Shown one piece after another: positions 36,332-45,829 of a stretch of DNA of 64,000 nucleotides. Position 1 is the stretch's first letter. Each line of letters begins with the position of its first letter. The notes beneath the pieces are model-generated. The model did no database searches, was not told the DNA's origin, and saw only the letters and a program-made list of their open reading frames with translations. Source of the DNA: Bacillus sp. SM2101 (GTDB lineage: Bacteria; Bacillota; Bacilli; Bacillales; SM2101); NCBI RefSeq assembly GCF_018588585.1, contig NZ_JAEUFG010000012.1, forward strand, positions 92,926 through 156,925. Direction: 5' to 3'. Made by a program: the position numbers and the translations under genes.

Positions 36332-37522
36332 ATGTCAAGTCATGTTTTAGCTTCTTTTTTACAAAATAACTTAGAGGATTTAAAAAACAACGGACTATAT
36401 AATGTCATAGATCCAATAGAAAGCCCGAATGGGCCGATCATCAAAATTGCTGGAAGAGAATTGATTAACTTATCTTCTAATAATTATTTAGGCTTAGCGA
36501 CTGATGAACGATTGAAGGAAGTTGCTATAAAAACGATTGAAGAGTATGGCGTGGGTGCAGGTGCAGTCAGAACGATAAATGGAACGATGGATTTGCACGT
36601 TAAGTTGGAAGAAGAGTTAGCAAAATTTAAACATACAGAAGCTGCAATTGCTTACCAGTCAGGGTTTAATTGTAATATGGCAGCAATTTCAGCTGTAATG
36701 GATAAGAATGATGCGATTTTGTCTGATGAGCTAAATCATGCATCTATTATTGACGGATGCCGTCTCTCAAAAGCAAAAATTATTCGCTTCAATCATTCTG
36801 ACATGGATGATTTGCGTCAAAAGGCAAAGGAAGCGAAACAATCTGGACTTTATAACAAAATTATGGTCATTACAGATGGCGTATTTTCGATGGACGGAGA
36901 TATTGCAAAATTACCTGAAATCGTTGAAATAGCTGAAGAGTTTGACCTGATTACATATGTAGATGATGCCCATGGCTCTGGTGTTCTAGGGAAAGGTGCG
37001 GGAACAGTTAAGCATTTTGGTTTATCTGATAAAGTAGATTTTCAAATTGGTACGCTGTCAAAGGCCATCGGTGTTGTAGGTGGTTACGTTGCAGGAAAAA
37101 GAGATTTAATCGATTGGCTAAAAGTAAGAAGCAGACCATTTTTATTCTCAACTGCATTAACTCCAGCTGATGTAGCAGCATGTACGAAAGCCATTGATAT
37201 ATTAATGAGTAGTACGGAATTACAGGAAAGATTATGGGGAAATGGAGATTATTTAAAGGAAGGTCTTCGCAACTTAGGGTTTGATATTGGTCATAGTGAA
37301 ACACCAATAACCCCAGTAATCATCGGCGATGAAGTGAAAACTCAACAATTTAGTAAGAGATTAAATGAAGAAGGTGTGTATGCTAAGTCAATTGTTTTTC
37401 CAACAGTACCAAAGGGAACGGGAAGGATTCGTAATATGCCTACAGCAGCACATTCGAAGGAAATGTTAGATCAGGCGATTGGTATATTTGAAAAAGTAGG
37501 AAAAGAATTAGCTGTTCTCTAA
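36332..37522 (+). CDS. kbl: Glycine C-acetyltransferase (2-amino-3-ketobutyrate CoA ligase)
   Basis: 396 residues from ATG 36332; GGAGGG lies seven bases upstream, and a TTG at 36317 is part of that ribosome site. It is a PLP-dependent alpha-oxoamine synthase with NYLGLA near the N-terminus, [10 protein letters not shown] (PLP-binding Asp and His) near 210, and the Schiff-base lysine in [13 protein letters not shown] near 240. 8-Amino-7-oxononanoate synthase is a close relative, but the next gene, a threonine dehydrogenase of the SDR type, makes Kbl the better call. Together they convert threonine to glycine and acetyl-CoA. Confidence 0.88.
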   Translation: MSSHVLASFLQNNLEDLKNNGLYNVIDPIESPNGPIIKIAGRELINLSSNNYLGLATDERLKEVAIKTIEEYGVGAGAVRTINGTMDLHVKLEEELAKFKHTEAAIAYQSGFNCNMAAISAVMDKNDAILSDELNHASIIDGCRLSKAKIIRFNHSDMDDLRQKAKEAKQSGLYNKIMVITDGVFSMDGDIAKLPEIVEIAEEFDLITYVDDAHGSGVLGKGAGTVKHFGLSDKVDFQIGTLSKAIGVVGGYVAGKRDLIDWLKVRSRPFLFSTALTPADVAACTKAIDILMSSTELQERLWGNGDYLKEGLRNLGFDIGHSETPITPVIIGDEVKTQQFSKRLNEEGVYAKSIVFPTVPKGTGRIRNMPTAAHSKEMLDQAIGIFEKVGKELAVL

Positions 37523-37617
37523 TAGTTCGGTTCAAAAGGCGGAGAAGAACAAGGGAGTGTAGCTATAGCATGATACCCTTGAGAAACTCCATATCAAAAT
37601 GATTTGGGGGATGTAAG

Positions 37618-38574
37618 ATGAAAAAAATCATGGTTACTGGTGCATTAGGTCAAATTGGTTCCGAGTTAGTCATGAAAATGCGCGATATTTATGGACCGAA
37701 CAACATCATTGCAACTGATATTCGAAATATTGATAGTGCAGTGGTACACTCAGGTCCATTTGAGATTCTTGATGTAACAGATGATAAGAAAATGTTCGAT
37801 TTAGCTAAAGGTTATGAAGTAGATACGATTATTCACTTGGCAGCGCTGCTGTCAGCTACTGCTGAATCAAAGCCATTACTTGCATGGAATCTTAATATGG
37901 GAGGACTTGTTAATGCTTTAGAAGTAGCTAGGGAACTAGGGTGTCAATTTTTTACTCCAAGTTCAATTGGTGCTTTCGGACCGAACACGCCAAAAGAACA
38001 AACACCACAAGACACCATTCAAAGACCAACAACAATGTATGGTGTAAATAAAGTATCTGGTGAATTATTATGTGATTATTATTATCATAAGTTTGCAGTT
38101 GATACGAGAGGTCTACGTTTTCCAGGATTAGTTTCTTATATGACTCCACCTGGGGGAGGAACAACTGATTATGCAGTCGATATTTACTATCAAGCAATTG
38201 AAAAGAAGCAATATACTTCATTTATTAATAAAGGAACGTATATGGATATGATGTATATGGCAGATGCTGTTCATGCAGTTATTACATTAATGGAGGCTGA
38301 TGCAACTCGTCTTAAGCATCGAAATTCTTTTAATGTATCTGCAATGAGTATTGCACCTGAGCATATTGAGGTAGCTATTCAACAACACATTCCAGAGTTC
38401 AAGCTATACTATGATGTTGATCCTGTCAGACAATCAATAGCAGATAGTTGGCCTAATGCCATAGATTGCTCAGCTGCTAAGGATGAGTGGGATTTCAGTG
38501 TGAATTATGACTTAGAAAAAATGACAGTAGATATGTTGGAAAAGCTAAAAAAAAAGCAATTAGTTAACGTGTAA
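37618..38574 (+). CDS. tdh: L-threonine 3-dehydrogenase, SDR (epimerase-like) type
   Basis: 318 residues of the extended SDR fold: [14 protein letters not shown] nucleotide-binding loop, [14 protein letters not shown], and catalytic T/S and YxxxK in TPSSIGAFG and [10 protein letters not shown]. The motif [20 protein letters not shown] is typical of UDP-galactose-epimerase-like threonine dehydrogenases found in Flavobacterium, Cupriavidus and Bacillus, not the zinc type. It oxidises threonine to 2-amino-3-ketobutyrate, the substrate of Kbl encoded 95 bp upstream. GGGGG ribosome site before ATG. Confidence 0.88.
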   Translation: MKKIMVTGALGQIGSELVMKMRDIYGPNNIIATDIRNIDSAVVHSGPFEILDVTDDKKMFDLAKGYEVDTIIHLAALLSATAESKPLLAWNLNMGGLVNALEVARELGCQFFTPSSIGAFGPNTPKEQTPQDTIQRPTTMYGVNKVSGELLCDYYYHKFAVDTRGLRFPGLVSYMTPPGGGTTDYAVDIYYQAIEKKQYTSFINKGTYMDMMYMADAVHAVITLMEADATRLKHRNSFNVSAMSIAPEHIEVAIQQHIPEFKLYYDVDPVRQSIADSWPNAIDCSAAKDEWDFSVNYDLEKMTVDMLEKLKKKQLVNV

Positions 38575-38616
38575 GGTTTATATTAAAAACAAAATTCAAC
38601 AAAAGGGTTAGAAATG

Positions 38617-38646
38617 GACATCTTTACATAATGAGATGTCTATTTT
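38617..38646 (+). terminator. Intrinsic terminator of kbl-tdh
   Basis: GACATCT / AGATGTC stem with a ten-base loop, followed by TATTTTTATTTG. Confidence 0.7.
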
Positions 38647-38726
38647 TATTTGTTTTCTTATTTGCAATGCAGCAATAGTCTTTGTTAAAGATATTGCTAT
38701 GGTGCATTTGCTGTTTCACTTTGGTT

Positions 38727-38873
38727 GGCTCTGTTAGTAATCTTTGTTGTGATTTTTACTTAAAACGAACAGAATGGAGCGTATTACGAGAGTTCAATAA
38801 TTGTAAAAAGGAAGGAAAAATACCAGCGTGCTGATATGTAAGTACGAAAAGTAACAATCAAGGCAAAACAGCC
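38727..38873 (+). repeat. MITE-like intergenic repeat, copy 10 (diverged)
   Basis: 147 bp, forward: GGCTCTGTTAGTAATCTTTG at the left and AGTAACAATCAAGGCAAAAC then AGCC at the right. The core is poorly kept. Confidence 0.5.
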
Positions 38874-39957
38874 TGTTGACAAGATCCTCACCTGTTACCA
38901 TACTCTTACTCAATAAAAGAAAACAAATCGTTACTTCACTTTAAATTCTTCATCTACTAGAACGATAAAGACCGTTCATAATCATAGCTTTTTATCCGTA
39001 TTTTTATCCATCATTATACACAAAACCTATCCTTGTACTGTTTTAGGACATAATGAAGCTGTGTCCATGGAATTATACTAGCATGAAAGCTTCTATCTAT
39101 GTTTTTACAAAAGTAAATGAGATATATAGCATAAACTAATTAACAATTAAATATAATCTTATATATTAATTTAGTGACTGCTATTTCCATACCATTTTTT
39201 AATAATAATATATTTTAAGGGGGAATCTACCAGCATATTTAAGATAAGAAATTGAAGAGGATAAATTATGAATATCTCTATCATGGGAATAGCGTCTGAT
39301 AGTTTAGTTACTGGATGTTATCCTGCAGAGATAGGTTTAAAGCAAGTTCATGGGGCAGCAATTTAGAATTACTCTATCGATAGACTAAGTGTTAATACCA
39401 ATCAAGTAGATTGTATTGTGATATAGAAGATTAAGCAATTTTATCAAAATATTATTAGTTATGGTGTACTTAGCATAAATTTTATTAATGGGTTAAGATA
39501 TTTCGATTATTGTCACTTTTTGAATTATCACGAGTTATTACAAGAATATTCAATTAATTAAATTGTAAATCGTTTAATGGCGGGCAAGCTATTTGGATAA
39601 TTAATAGATCGTTCTATGTACAATACTATCATAGTATCCTGATATTTATTGCAAAATAAAAATTTCTAGTGTGATGCATTTTACTATAGTCCTGTCTTCG
39701 AAATTAATAAAGCCCACGGTCATTTTTATAGGCCATTTAAAATCTACTAAACTACATTCGAATTGAACATTACTTACTTCGAGAAAAATAGATAAAGTTA
39801 AATTCATTTTTTCACTATTATCACTGTTAAAACGATCTAACTATTAATTAAAACAGCCATGAATATACAATTAATTCTAATTATATGGACATAATTACCA
39901 CTACAATACATATAGTGTATTAGTAGATTTGAATTATATAAATCTGGGGGGATTTGT
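38874..39957. other. Long, very AT-rich region before the hydrazine cassette
   Basis: About 1.1 kb without an intact gene. At 39268-39366 a 32-codon frame with AGAGG upstream reads MNISIMGIASDSLVTG and then CYPAEIGLKQVHG before a stop; it could be the N-terminal remnant of a ketosynthase-like gene but is too short to identify. The last 60 bp hold the GGGGGG ribosome site of the N-hydroxylase. The base composition is lower in GC than the flanks. Confidence 0.35.
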
Positions 39958-41280
39958 GTGGAAGAGGTTGTCATGAAAGAGGAAGTAAATGAAATAATTG
40001 ATAATATGCCTGTTGTTGATATTGCAGGAATAGGTTTTGGACCATCAAACCTTGCATTAGCTATAGCACTTGAAGAGTCTGATAGCAATTTTTATAGTGT
40101 GTTTTTTGAAGGTAAAGATCATTTTGCATGGCACCCTAATATGTTAATAGATGGAATGCAGCTACAAGTTTCTTTTATAAAGGATCTAGTAACCTTAAGA
40201 AATCCACAAAGTTATTTTTCATTTATAAACTATTTAAAAGTACAAAATCGATTAAATGATTTTATTAATTTACGAGATTTTTACCCAACAAGGTTAGAAT
40301 ATAATGATTATTTTCGTTGGGCAGCAGGTCATTTTGCTAATCAGGTACACTATGGAACAAAAGTCAGTAGAATTGAGCCGTATGGTGAAGAAAAAAATCA
40401 TAGAATTAAATATATTAAAATGACTACAGAAAACTTAAAGACTGGAGATGTTACAGAGTTTTTAGCGAAAAATATTATCGTAGCTACTGGTGGTAAACCA
40501 AACATTCCAGAACATCTCGAAATAAACTCTGATAAAGTTATTCATTCAAACCAGTTTCTTTATAAACTAAAAGAAAACTATCCAGATACTAATAAGCCAT
40601 ATCGTTTTGTAGTAGTAGGATCTGGTCAAAGTGCAGCAGAAATTTTTTATTATTTAATGAATCATTATAAAAATGCCCATGTAACTGCTGCTTTTAAAAA
40701 CTATGCCTATAGGCAAACAGATGATAGCCCGTTTGTAAACGAGTTATACCACCATTCAATGGTAGATTTTCTTAACAATTTAACATCTGAGCAAAGATCA
40801 TCTTTTTTAGATGAACATCAAAATACGAATTATGCTGTAGTAGATGCGCAATTAATTAAGGATATTTATAAAATGATATATATTCAAAAATTATCTGGTT
40901 CAAACAGATGTGAAATAAAACCATTTATGGATTTGAAAAATATTGTTGAAAAGGGCGAGGATTTAGCTGGTGAGTTTTTAAATATGAAAAATGAACTTGA
41001 AGAGATATCAGCTGATGGCATATTTTTAGCAACTGGCTATCAAAGAAAAATTCCATCACTAATAGATGGTATTACTGAATATATGGAAAAAGACGAAAAA
41101 GGTCAAGTCAAGGTAGATAGAGACCATAAATTAGTTGTTAAAGACTCCTTGTCACCATCAATTTATGTGCAGGGTTTTAATGAACAAAATAATGGCTTAA
41201 GTGACACATTATTATCAATTTTACCTTTTAGAGCTGGCGAAATTTTAAAGAGTTTACAGCTTAATAATTTTGTAGAATAA
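39958..41280 (+). CDS. Flavin N-monooxygenase, lysine N6-hydroxylase-like (Spb38-type)
   Basis: 440 residues from a GTG start with GGGGGG seven bases upstream. It has a class B flavin monooxygenase layout of the SidA/IucD/PvdA family: FAD motif GIGFGPSNLALA near 22, substrate region FSFINYL, NADPH motif VVVGSGQSAAEIFYYL near 220, and the C-terminal FLATGYQRKIP. Family members hydroxylate the side-chain nitrogen of lysine or ornithine, usually for siderophores, but no siderophore synthetase is nearby. Instead the next two genes are a cupin-MetRS fusion and a DAO-type oxidase, the set known from s56-p1 biosynthesis, where the hydroxylase makes N6-hydroxylysine. Lysine is therefore the inferred substrate. 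Confidence 0.85.
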   Translation: MEEVVMKEEVNEIIDNMPVVDIAGIGFGPSNLALAIALEESDSNFYSVFFEGKDHFAWHPNMLIDGMQLQVSFIKDLVTLRNPQSYFSFINYLKVQNRLNDFINLRDFYPTRLEYNDYFRWAAGHFANQVHYGTKVSRIEPYGEEKNHRIKYIKMTTENLKTGDVTEFLAKNIIVATGGKPNIPEHLEINSDKVIHSNQFLYKLKENYPDTNKPYRFVVVGSGQSAAEIFYYLMNHYKNAHVTAAFKNYAYRQTDDSPFVNELYHHSMVDFLNNLTSEQRSSFLDEHQNTNYAVVDAQLIKDIYKMIYIQKLSGSNRCEIKPFMDLKNIVEKGEDLAGEFLNMKNELEEISADGIFLATGYQRKIPSLIDGITEYMEKDEKGQVKVDRDHKLVVKDSLSPSIYVQGFNEQNNGLSDTLLSILPFRAGEILKSLQLNNFVE

Positions 41281-41332
41281 CAATTATCCGATTATATAGC
41301 AGGAAAACTTAAATAATTGGGAGGCAACAAAA

Positions 41333-43360
41333 TTGAATATTCAAAAGCTTAACGAAAATGAGTTTTCTCACGAATATGGAATACTTTGTAAAAGAATTGC
41401 TGCTTGGGAGAACGTTCCTGATCCTCCTTTTGGATCTTCATATTGTGTTATTAAACCAGGCCATTCTTCTGAACCACATAATCACCATGAAGGCGAATTA
41501 TTTTATATATTAGATGGTTGCGGAGTTATTGAAGTTGATGATGAGATAGCAGAAGTTGAGAGTGGGGACGTCATTTATTTAAATGCTTTTAGTACGCACT
41601 CTTTAAGAAATAATACGAACCATAAAGATTTAACATTTTTAGCCGTATGGTGGGAAGATAGTAAATTACTAGAGGAAGCGCTCGATACAGGTCCTCATAA
41701 TTATGCGCATAAGACGTTAATTACTGCCCCGCCACCAACACCTAATGGCGATTTACACCTTGGTCATCTATCTGGGCCGTATTTAGGCGCAGATATTTAT
41801 AATCGATTTTTGAAGCTACAAGATCTTAAGAGCCATTATATAAGCGGGACAGATGACTTTCAAAGTTATGTTCCCCTTAAAGCAGATCAGCTCAAAAGAT
41901 CCCCAAAAGAAGTAGCTGATTCTTTTGGTAAAGTGATTGAAGATACTTTTTCTTTAGCTTCGATAAAAATGGATCATTTATATAGACCAAACCACTCTGT
42001 TGAATACTTAGATTTTATCCAACAATTTTTTATGAAACTATATAACCAAGGTAAGTTAATTGAAAAGGAAGTACCATCCTTATTTTGTGAATATTGTGAT
42101 TGTTATTTATATGGTGCTCATGTCAAGGGAAATTGTCCTCACTGTTTAGAAAGCAGTGATGGAAATGGGTGTGAGAAGTGTGGTCAACCGAATGATTGCA
42201 CAGATATGCTCGATGTAAAGTGTAAGCAGTGTGATCATATTCCTTCAATAAAAATGACAAAGCATTTATACTTTCCTCTTCAAAATTATAATAATCAGCT
42301 ACGTGAATACTATAAAAAAGTTACGATGGGTTCACATCTACGTTCGCTTTGTGAAAAGCTATTATCAGAGGGGTTACCCGACATTCGTATCACCCATATT
42401 TCAGATTGGGGAATACCAGTACCGTTAGATACGTATAATGATCAAATTTTGTACGTTTGGTTTGAAATGGCACCAGGTTATTTGGCTGCAACCGATCAGT
42501 GTTTAAAGCAATATGATACAAATGACAGTTGGAAAAAGATATGGAAAAATGATCAATCAAAAAATATACAATTTTTTGGTTTTGATAATGGTTTCTATTA
42601 TGCAGTCCTTATTCCAGCGTTACATATGGCATTTGATTCTGACATGCATTTACCTGATGTTTTTGTAACGAATGAATTTTTACAATTAGATAATTTAAAG
42701 TTTTCTACGAGTAGGGGTCACGCTATCTGGGGTCAGGATATTTTTAGAAAAATTCCAACTGACCAAGTCCGTTTTTTTCTTTCCTACATTCGTCCAGAAA
42801 ATAGACAAACAAATTTCTCTTTATTAGAATTTGAGCACACGAATGAACAGGTGTTAATGAATGAGTGGCAAAATTGGCTGCAACACTTATTAGATAAAGT
42901 AAATCATCGATACGGTGGAGTAACTCCTCACGTAGGTAATTGGTCAGATAGGCATCTATCTTTTTATGAAATGATAAAAACCACTGTCACTGAAGTAACT
43001 AAGGCATATGAAGCAGATAGCTTTTCACCACAGCAAGTAACTAGATTATTAAATGAGTTTGTTCGTAAATCCTCAGCTTTTGGTGAATCCGAGCAATATT
43101 TAGGTGATATTACCTCACTAATTGATGACTATCAAACAAGTATATCGCTAGAACTGACATCGGCAAAACAATTAGCAATATTAGTTGCGCCAATTATGCC
43201 ACAGTTTTCACAGTTACTTTGGAAATGCCTAGGAATAAACGAACCAATTAAATGGGAATATAATCCAATCATAATAGAAGGTAATTTACGAATTTCTAGT
43301 TCCCAGGATACATTCTTTCTTCCTATTAAGGAATGTCTAAGAGAATTAGAGGTGAAGTAA
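41333..43360 (+). CDS. Cupin-methionyl-tRNA-synthetase-like fusion, hydrazine synthetase (Spb40-type)
   Basis: 675 residues from a TTG start with GGGAGG eight bases upstream. Residues 1-115 are a cupin with metal ligands in HNHHEGE and a later histidine (FSTHSLRN). Residues about 120-675 are a class I MetRS-like domain with HLGH (142-145, the HIGH motif), a cysteine-rich zinc insert (about 243-305, CEYCDC and CPHC, CEKC, CKQC) and KFSTSR (from 456) in place of KMSKS. A true MetRS would not carry a cupin. This fusion is the known N-N bond-forming enzyme of the s56-p1 and triacsin pathways: the synthetase half activates an amino acid (glycine) onto N6-hydroxylysine and the cupin rearranges it to a hydrazine. 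Function here is inferred by architecture. Confidence 0.85.
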   Translation: MNIQKLNENEFSHEYGILCKRIAAWENVPDPPFGSSYCVIKPGHSSEPHNHHEGELFYILDGCGVIEVDDEIAEVESGDVIYLNAFSTHSLRNNTNHKDLTFLAVWWEDSKLLEEALDTGPHNYAHKTLITAPPPTPNGDLHLGHLSGPYLGADIYNRFLKLQDLKSHYISGTDDFQSYVPLKADQLKRSPKEVADSFGKVIEDTFSLASIKMDHLYRPNHSVEYLDFIQQFFMKLYNQGKLIEKEVPSLFCEYCDCYLYGAHVKGNCPHCLESSDGNGCEKCGQPNDCTDMLDVKCKQCDHIPSIKMTKHLYFPLQNYNNQLREYYKKVTMGSHLRSLCEKLLSEGLPDIRITHISDWGIPVPLDTYNDQILYVWFEMAPGYLAATDQCLKQYDTNDSWKKIWKNDQSKNIQFFGFDNGFYYAVLIPALHMAFDSDMHLPDVFVTNEFLQLDNLKFSTSRGHAIWGQDIFRKIPTDQVRFFLSYIRPENRQTNFSLLEFEHTNEQVLMNEWQNWLQHLLDKVNHRYGGVTPHVGNWSDRHLSFYEMIKTTVTEVTKAYEADSFSPQQVTRLLNEFVRKSSAFGESEQYLGDITSLIDDYQTSISLELTSAKQLAILVAPIMPQFSQLLWKCLGINEPIKWEYNPIIIEGNLRISSSQDTFFLPIKECLRELEVK

Positions 43361-43364
43361 CTTG

Positions 43365-44438
43365 ATGGAAAGAGATGTAGTTATAATTGGTGGAGGAGTC
43401 ATTGGTGCATCCATATTATATTATTTATCGAAAAATGGATATAATAATGCTGCATTAATAGAGAAAAGTCATTTTGCTTGCGGTTCAACTGCAAAATCTG
43501 GTGGGTTCATAAGAGTCTACCACTCTAATCCACTTTTAACGGAGATGTCGATGGAAAGCTTTTCATCTTTCAAAAATTTCGAACAAGAAATAGGTAGGTC
43601 CTGTGGTTACGTAAAAACAGGATTGCTACATTTAATACCTGACAATCAAGTTACCTACATGTTAGATGAAGTAAAAAAGCTACAACAACAATATGAATAT
43701 TCAATTGAAGCTTTGACAATAAATGAAGCGAAAAAGCTGTTCCCTTCTCTTTCGTTTGATGGAGTCGGAGCAGTTGCCTATGAACCAGAAGGTGGATTTG
43801 CAGATCCAGTTCTAACAACAAAAGCTTGGATTGATGCGGCTAGATCTTTAGGAGCAATAGCAATGGAAGGCACAGAAGTCACAGATATTGTACTTGATAA
43901 TGAGAAAGTAGTAGGAGTCAACACGACAGCAGGTTTTATCCAAGCAAAGGCAGTTATTCTAGCTACAGGTGCTTGGAGTTCAACTTTTATACAGCAGCTT
44001 CAATTAAACTATCGAATTCGGAGTAAAAGTATTCAAATTCAATTTGTTAAGAGACCTGAAGAAGCATTGATACTACCAGCTTTCATTGATAATACGACAG
44101 AGTTATTTAGTAGACCAGATACTCATGATCTTGTACTAGTTGGCTATCCAACAAATCAGTGGGATATAAATCCCGATGATGTACGTGCAATGGATTATGA
44201 TGAAACATTAAAGGTAAACCAGATCGCTAAGAAGCGTTTTCAATGGTTTGACAACAGCACCTTTTCTGGTGGAAGGTTAAGTTTTGATGGTTATACAAAT
44301 AATGAAGTAGGAATTTTAGAGGAAGCATCTGGGTTAAAAGGCTTAATAATATCAGCTGGATGGAGTGGGGGAGGGTATAAACTTTCCCCAGCAGTAGGAC
44401 AAAGAACAGTTAAACTCATCAAAGAGATGGAACAATAA
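43365..44438 (+). CDS. FAD-dependent DAO-family oxidoreductase (Spb39-type)
   Basis: 357 residues from ATG 43365 (GAGGTGA nine bases upstream; a TTG at 43362 is less likely). It has GGGVIGASILYYL FAD motif at the N-terminus, the STAKSGGFIR region, EPEGGFADP near 142, and a C-terminal SAGWSGGGYKLSPAVG. The family oxidises C-N bonds of secondary amines and amino acids. In the s56-p1 pathway the homologous enzyme cleaves the lysine-glycine hydrazine to release hydrazinoacetic acid. It starts four bases after the stop of the fusion gene, so the two are tightly coupled. No acyltransferase, NRPS or resistance gene follows. Confidence 0.83.
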   Translation: MERDVVIIGGGVIGASILYYLSKNGYNNAALIEKSHFACGSTAKSGGFIRVYHSNPLLTEMSMESFSSFKNFEQEIGRSCGYVKTGLLHLIPDNQVTYMLDEVKKLQQQYEYSIEALTINEAKKLFPSLSFDGVGAVAYEPEGGFADPVLTTKAWIDAARSLGAIAMEGTEVTDIVLDNEKVVGVNTTAGFIQAKAVILATGAWSSTFIQQLQLNYRIRSKSIQIQFVKRPEEALILPAFIDNTTELFSRPDTHDLVLVGYPTNQWDINPDDVRAMDYDETLKVNQIAKKRFQWFDNSTFSGGRLSFDGYTNNEVGILEEASGLKGLIISAGWSGGGYKLSPAVGQRTVKLIKEMEQ

Positions 44439-44478
44439 ATAAAATGATTTATGTTTAAAGTAAGGTTGGTCAAGAAAG

Positions 44479-44595
44479 GGCTCTTTTCGTAAACGTCATT
44501 TTATAGTTCCTAGAGAAGAAAAGATGCCCTGGAACAATAGATATCTACGTATTTATATCTTAGAGCGAAAAGCAACAAATAATTCGAAAACAGCC
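44479..44595 (+). repeat. MITE-like intergenic repeat, copy 11
   Basis: 117 bp, forward: GGCTCTTTTCGTAAACGTCA, core AGAAGAAAAGATGCCCTGGA, ATATCTACGTATTTATATCT, and AATAATTCGAAAACAGCC at the right. A good copy located between the cassette and galU. Confidence 0.75.
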
Positions 44596-44648
44596 AACAA
44601 GTAATTATCATAAAATACTAACTACTTATAAAGAAGGAAGGTCAGTAG

Positions 44649-45539
44649 ATGAAAACTGTAAAAAAAGCAATTATCCCTGCCGCAGGCTTAGGCACTAGGT
44701 TTTTACCAGCAACAAAAGCAATGCCTAAAGAAATGCTTCCAATTGTAGATAAGCCTACTATCCAATACATTGTGGAAGAGGCAGTTGCTTCAGGTATTGA
44801 GGATATTATGATTGTCACTGGAAAGGGTAAACGCGCAATTGAAGACCATTTTGACACAGCTTTTGAGTTAGAACAGAGCTTAATAGAAAAGGAAAAATAT
44901 GACCTGCTTCATAAAGTTCAAGCAGCATCTAATATAGCTAATATTCATTACATTAGGCAAAAAGAACCAAAGGGTTTAGGACATGCTATTTGGAGTGCAA
45001 GAAAGTTTATTAATGATGAACCATTTGCTGTTTTGTTAGGGGATGACATAGTCGTATCAGACCCACCTTGCTTAAGGCAGTTAATTAATGAATATGAGGA
45101 AACAGAAGCACCAATTATAGGTGTACAACAAGTACAAGAGCATGAGACTGAAAAATATGGAATTATAAACCCTATAGAAAAAAATGGACGACGTTATCAA
45201 GTTAGTGAATTTATAGAAAAACCAAAGCAAGGTACAGCTCCGTCAAATTTAGCAATAATGGGTCGCTATATTTTAACACCACAAATATTTCGATTTTTGG
45301 ATAAGCAGGAAGTAGGGGCTGGGGGCGAAATACAGTTGACTGATGCCATTCAAAAGTTAAATGAAATACAACGTGTTTTTGCTTATGATTTTGATGGTGT
45401 GAGATATGATGTGGGCGAAAAATTAGGTTTTATTCAAACGACATTAGAGTTTTCTATGAAAAATGACGAGATAAAGTCCTCCGTTATTCGTATAATGGAA
45501 GATTTACTTCAGAGAGAAAAAGTAAAACCTCAAGCATAA
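44649..45539 (+). CDS. galU: UTP-glucose-1-phosphate uridylyltransferase
   Basis: 296 residues, the normal GalU/GtaB length. Nucleotide-binding [27 protein letters not shown] at the N-terminus (signature [16 protein letters not shown]), LGDDIV metal site near 130, and FIEKP and VGEKLGF further on. It makes UDP-glucose for teichoic acid, glycolipid or exopolysaccharide. The ATG has AAGGAAGG upstream. Stands alone behind a repeat copy. Confidence 0.92.
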   Translation: MKTVKKAIIPAAGLGTRFLPATKAMPKEMLPIVDKPTIQYIVEEAVASGIEDIMIVTGKGKRAIEDHFDTAFELEQSLIEKEKYDLLHKVQAASNIANIHYIRQKEPKGLGHAIWSARKFINDEPFAVLLGDDIVVSDPPCLRQLINEYEETEAPIIGVQQVQEHETEKYGIINPIEKNGRRYQVSEFIEKPKQGTAPSNLAIMGRYILTPQIFRFLDKQEVGAGGEIQLTDAIQKLNEIQRVFAYDFDGVRYDVGEKLGFIQTTLEFSMKNDEIKSSVIRIMEDLLQREKVKPQA

Positions 45540-45829
45540 AGAACACAAACAATATTGAAGAAATCAATAACAGGGATTAAGTAATGTAGGTCAATTATAT
45601 AGCATAAATAATGTTGATTGTGCGCTGGAATTATTGATTCAATGTGACATAGAAGGTGACCTCATATAAACAAGCAGAAAGACAAAAGAGGCAACCAACA
45701 AGGATATACGAGTTCGAAAGTGCTATTTTGAATTAAATATAGGTTAATATGTGTGGTCGGGACTTCCACTTTGACCATAGAATTATATATACTTAAAGTA
45801 ATGAATACTAAATGAAGAAGGTGGAAGTA

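Noticed and set aside
39958..41280. Siderophore biosynthesis gene cluster
   Set aside because: The hydroxylase family fits, but there is no IucA/IucC-type synthetase, NRPS, acyltransferase or siderophore transporter; the two co-directional partners fit hydrazine formation instead.
41333..43360. Second housekeeping methionyl-tRNA synthetase
   Set aside because: The N-terminal cupin, the KFSTS variant of KMSKS and the lack of a recognisable C-terminal tRNA-binding domain argue against a translation enzyme.
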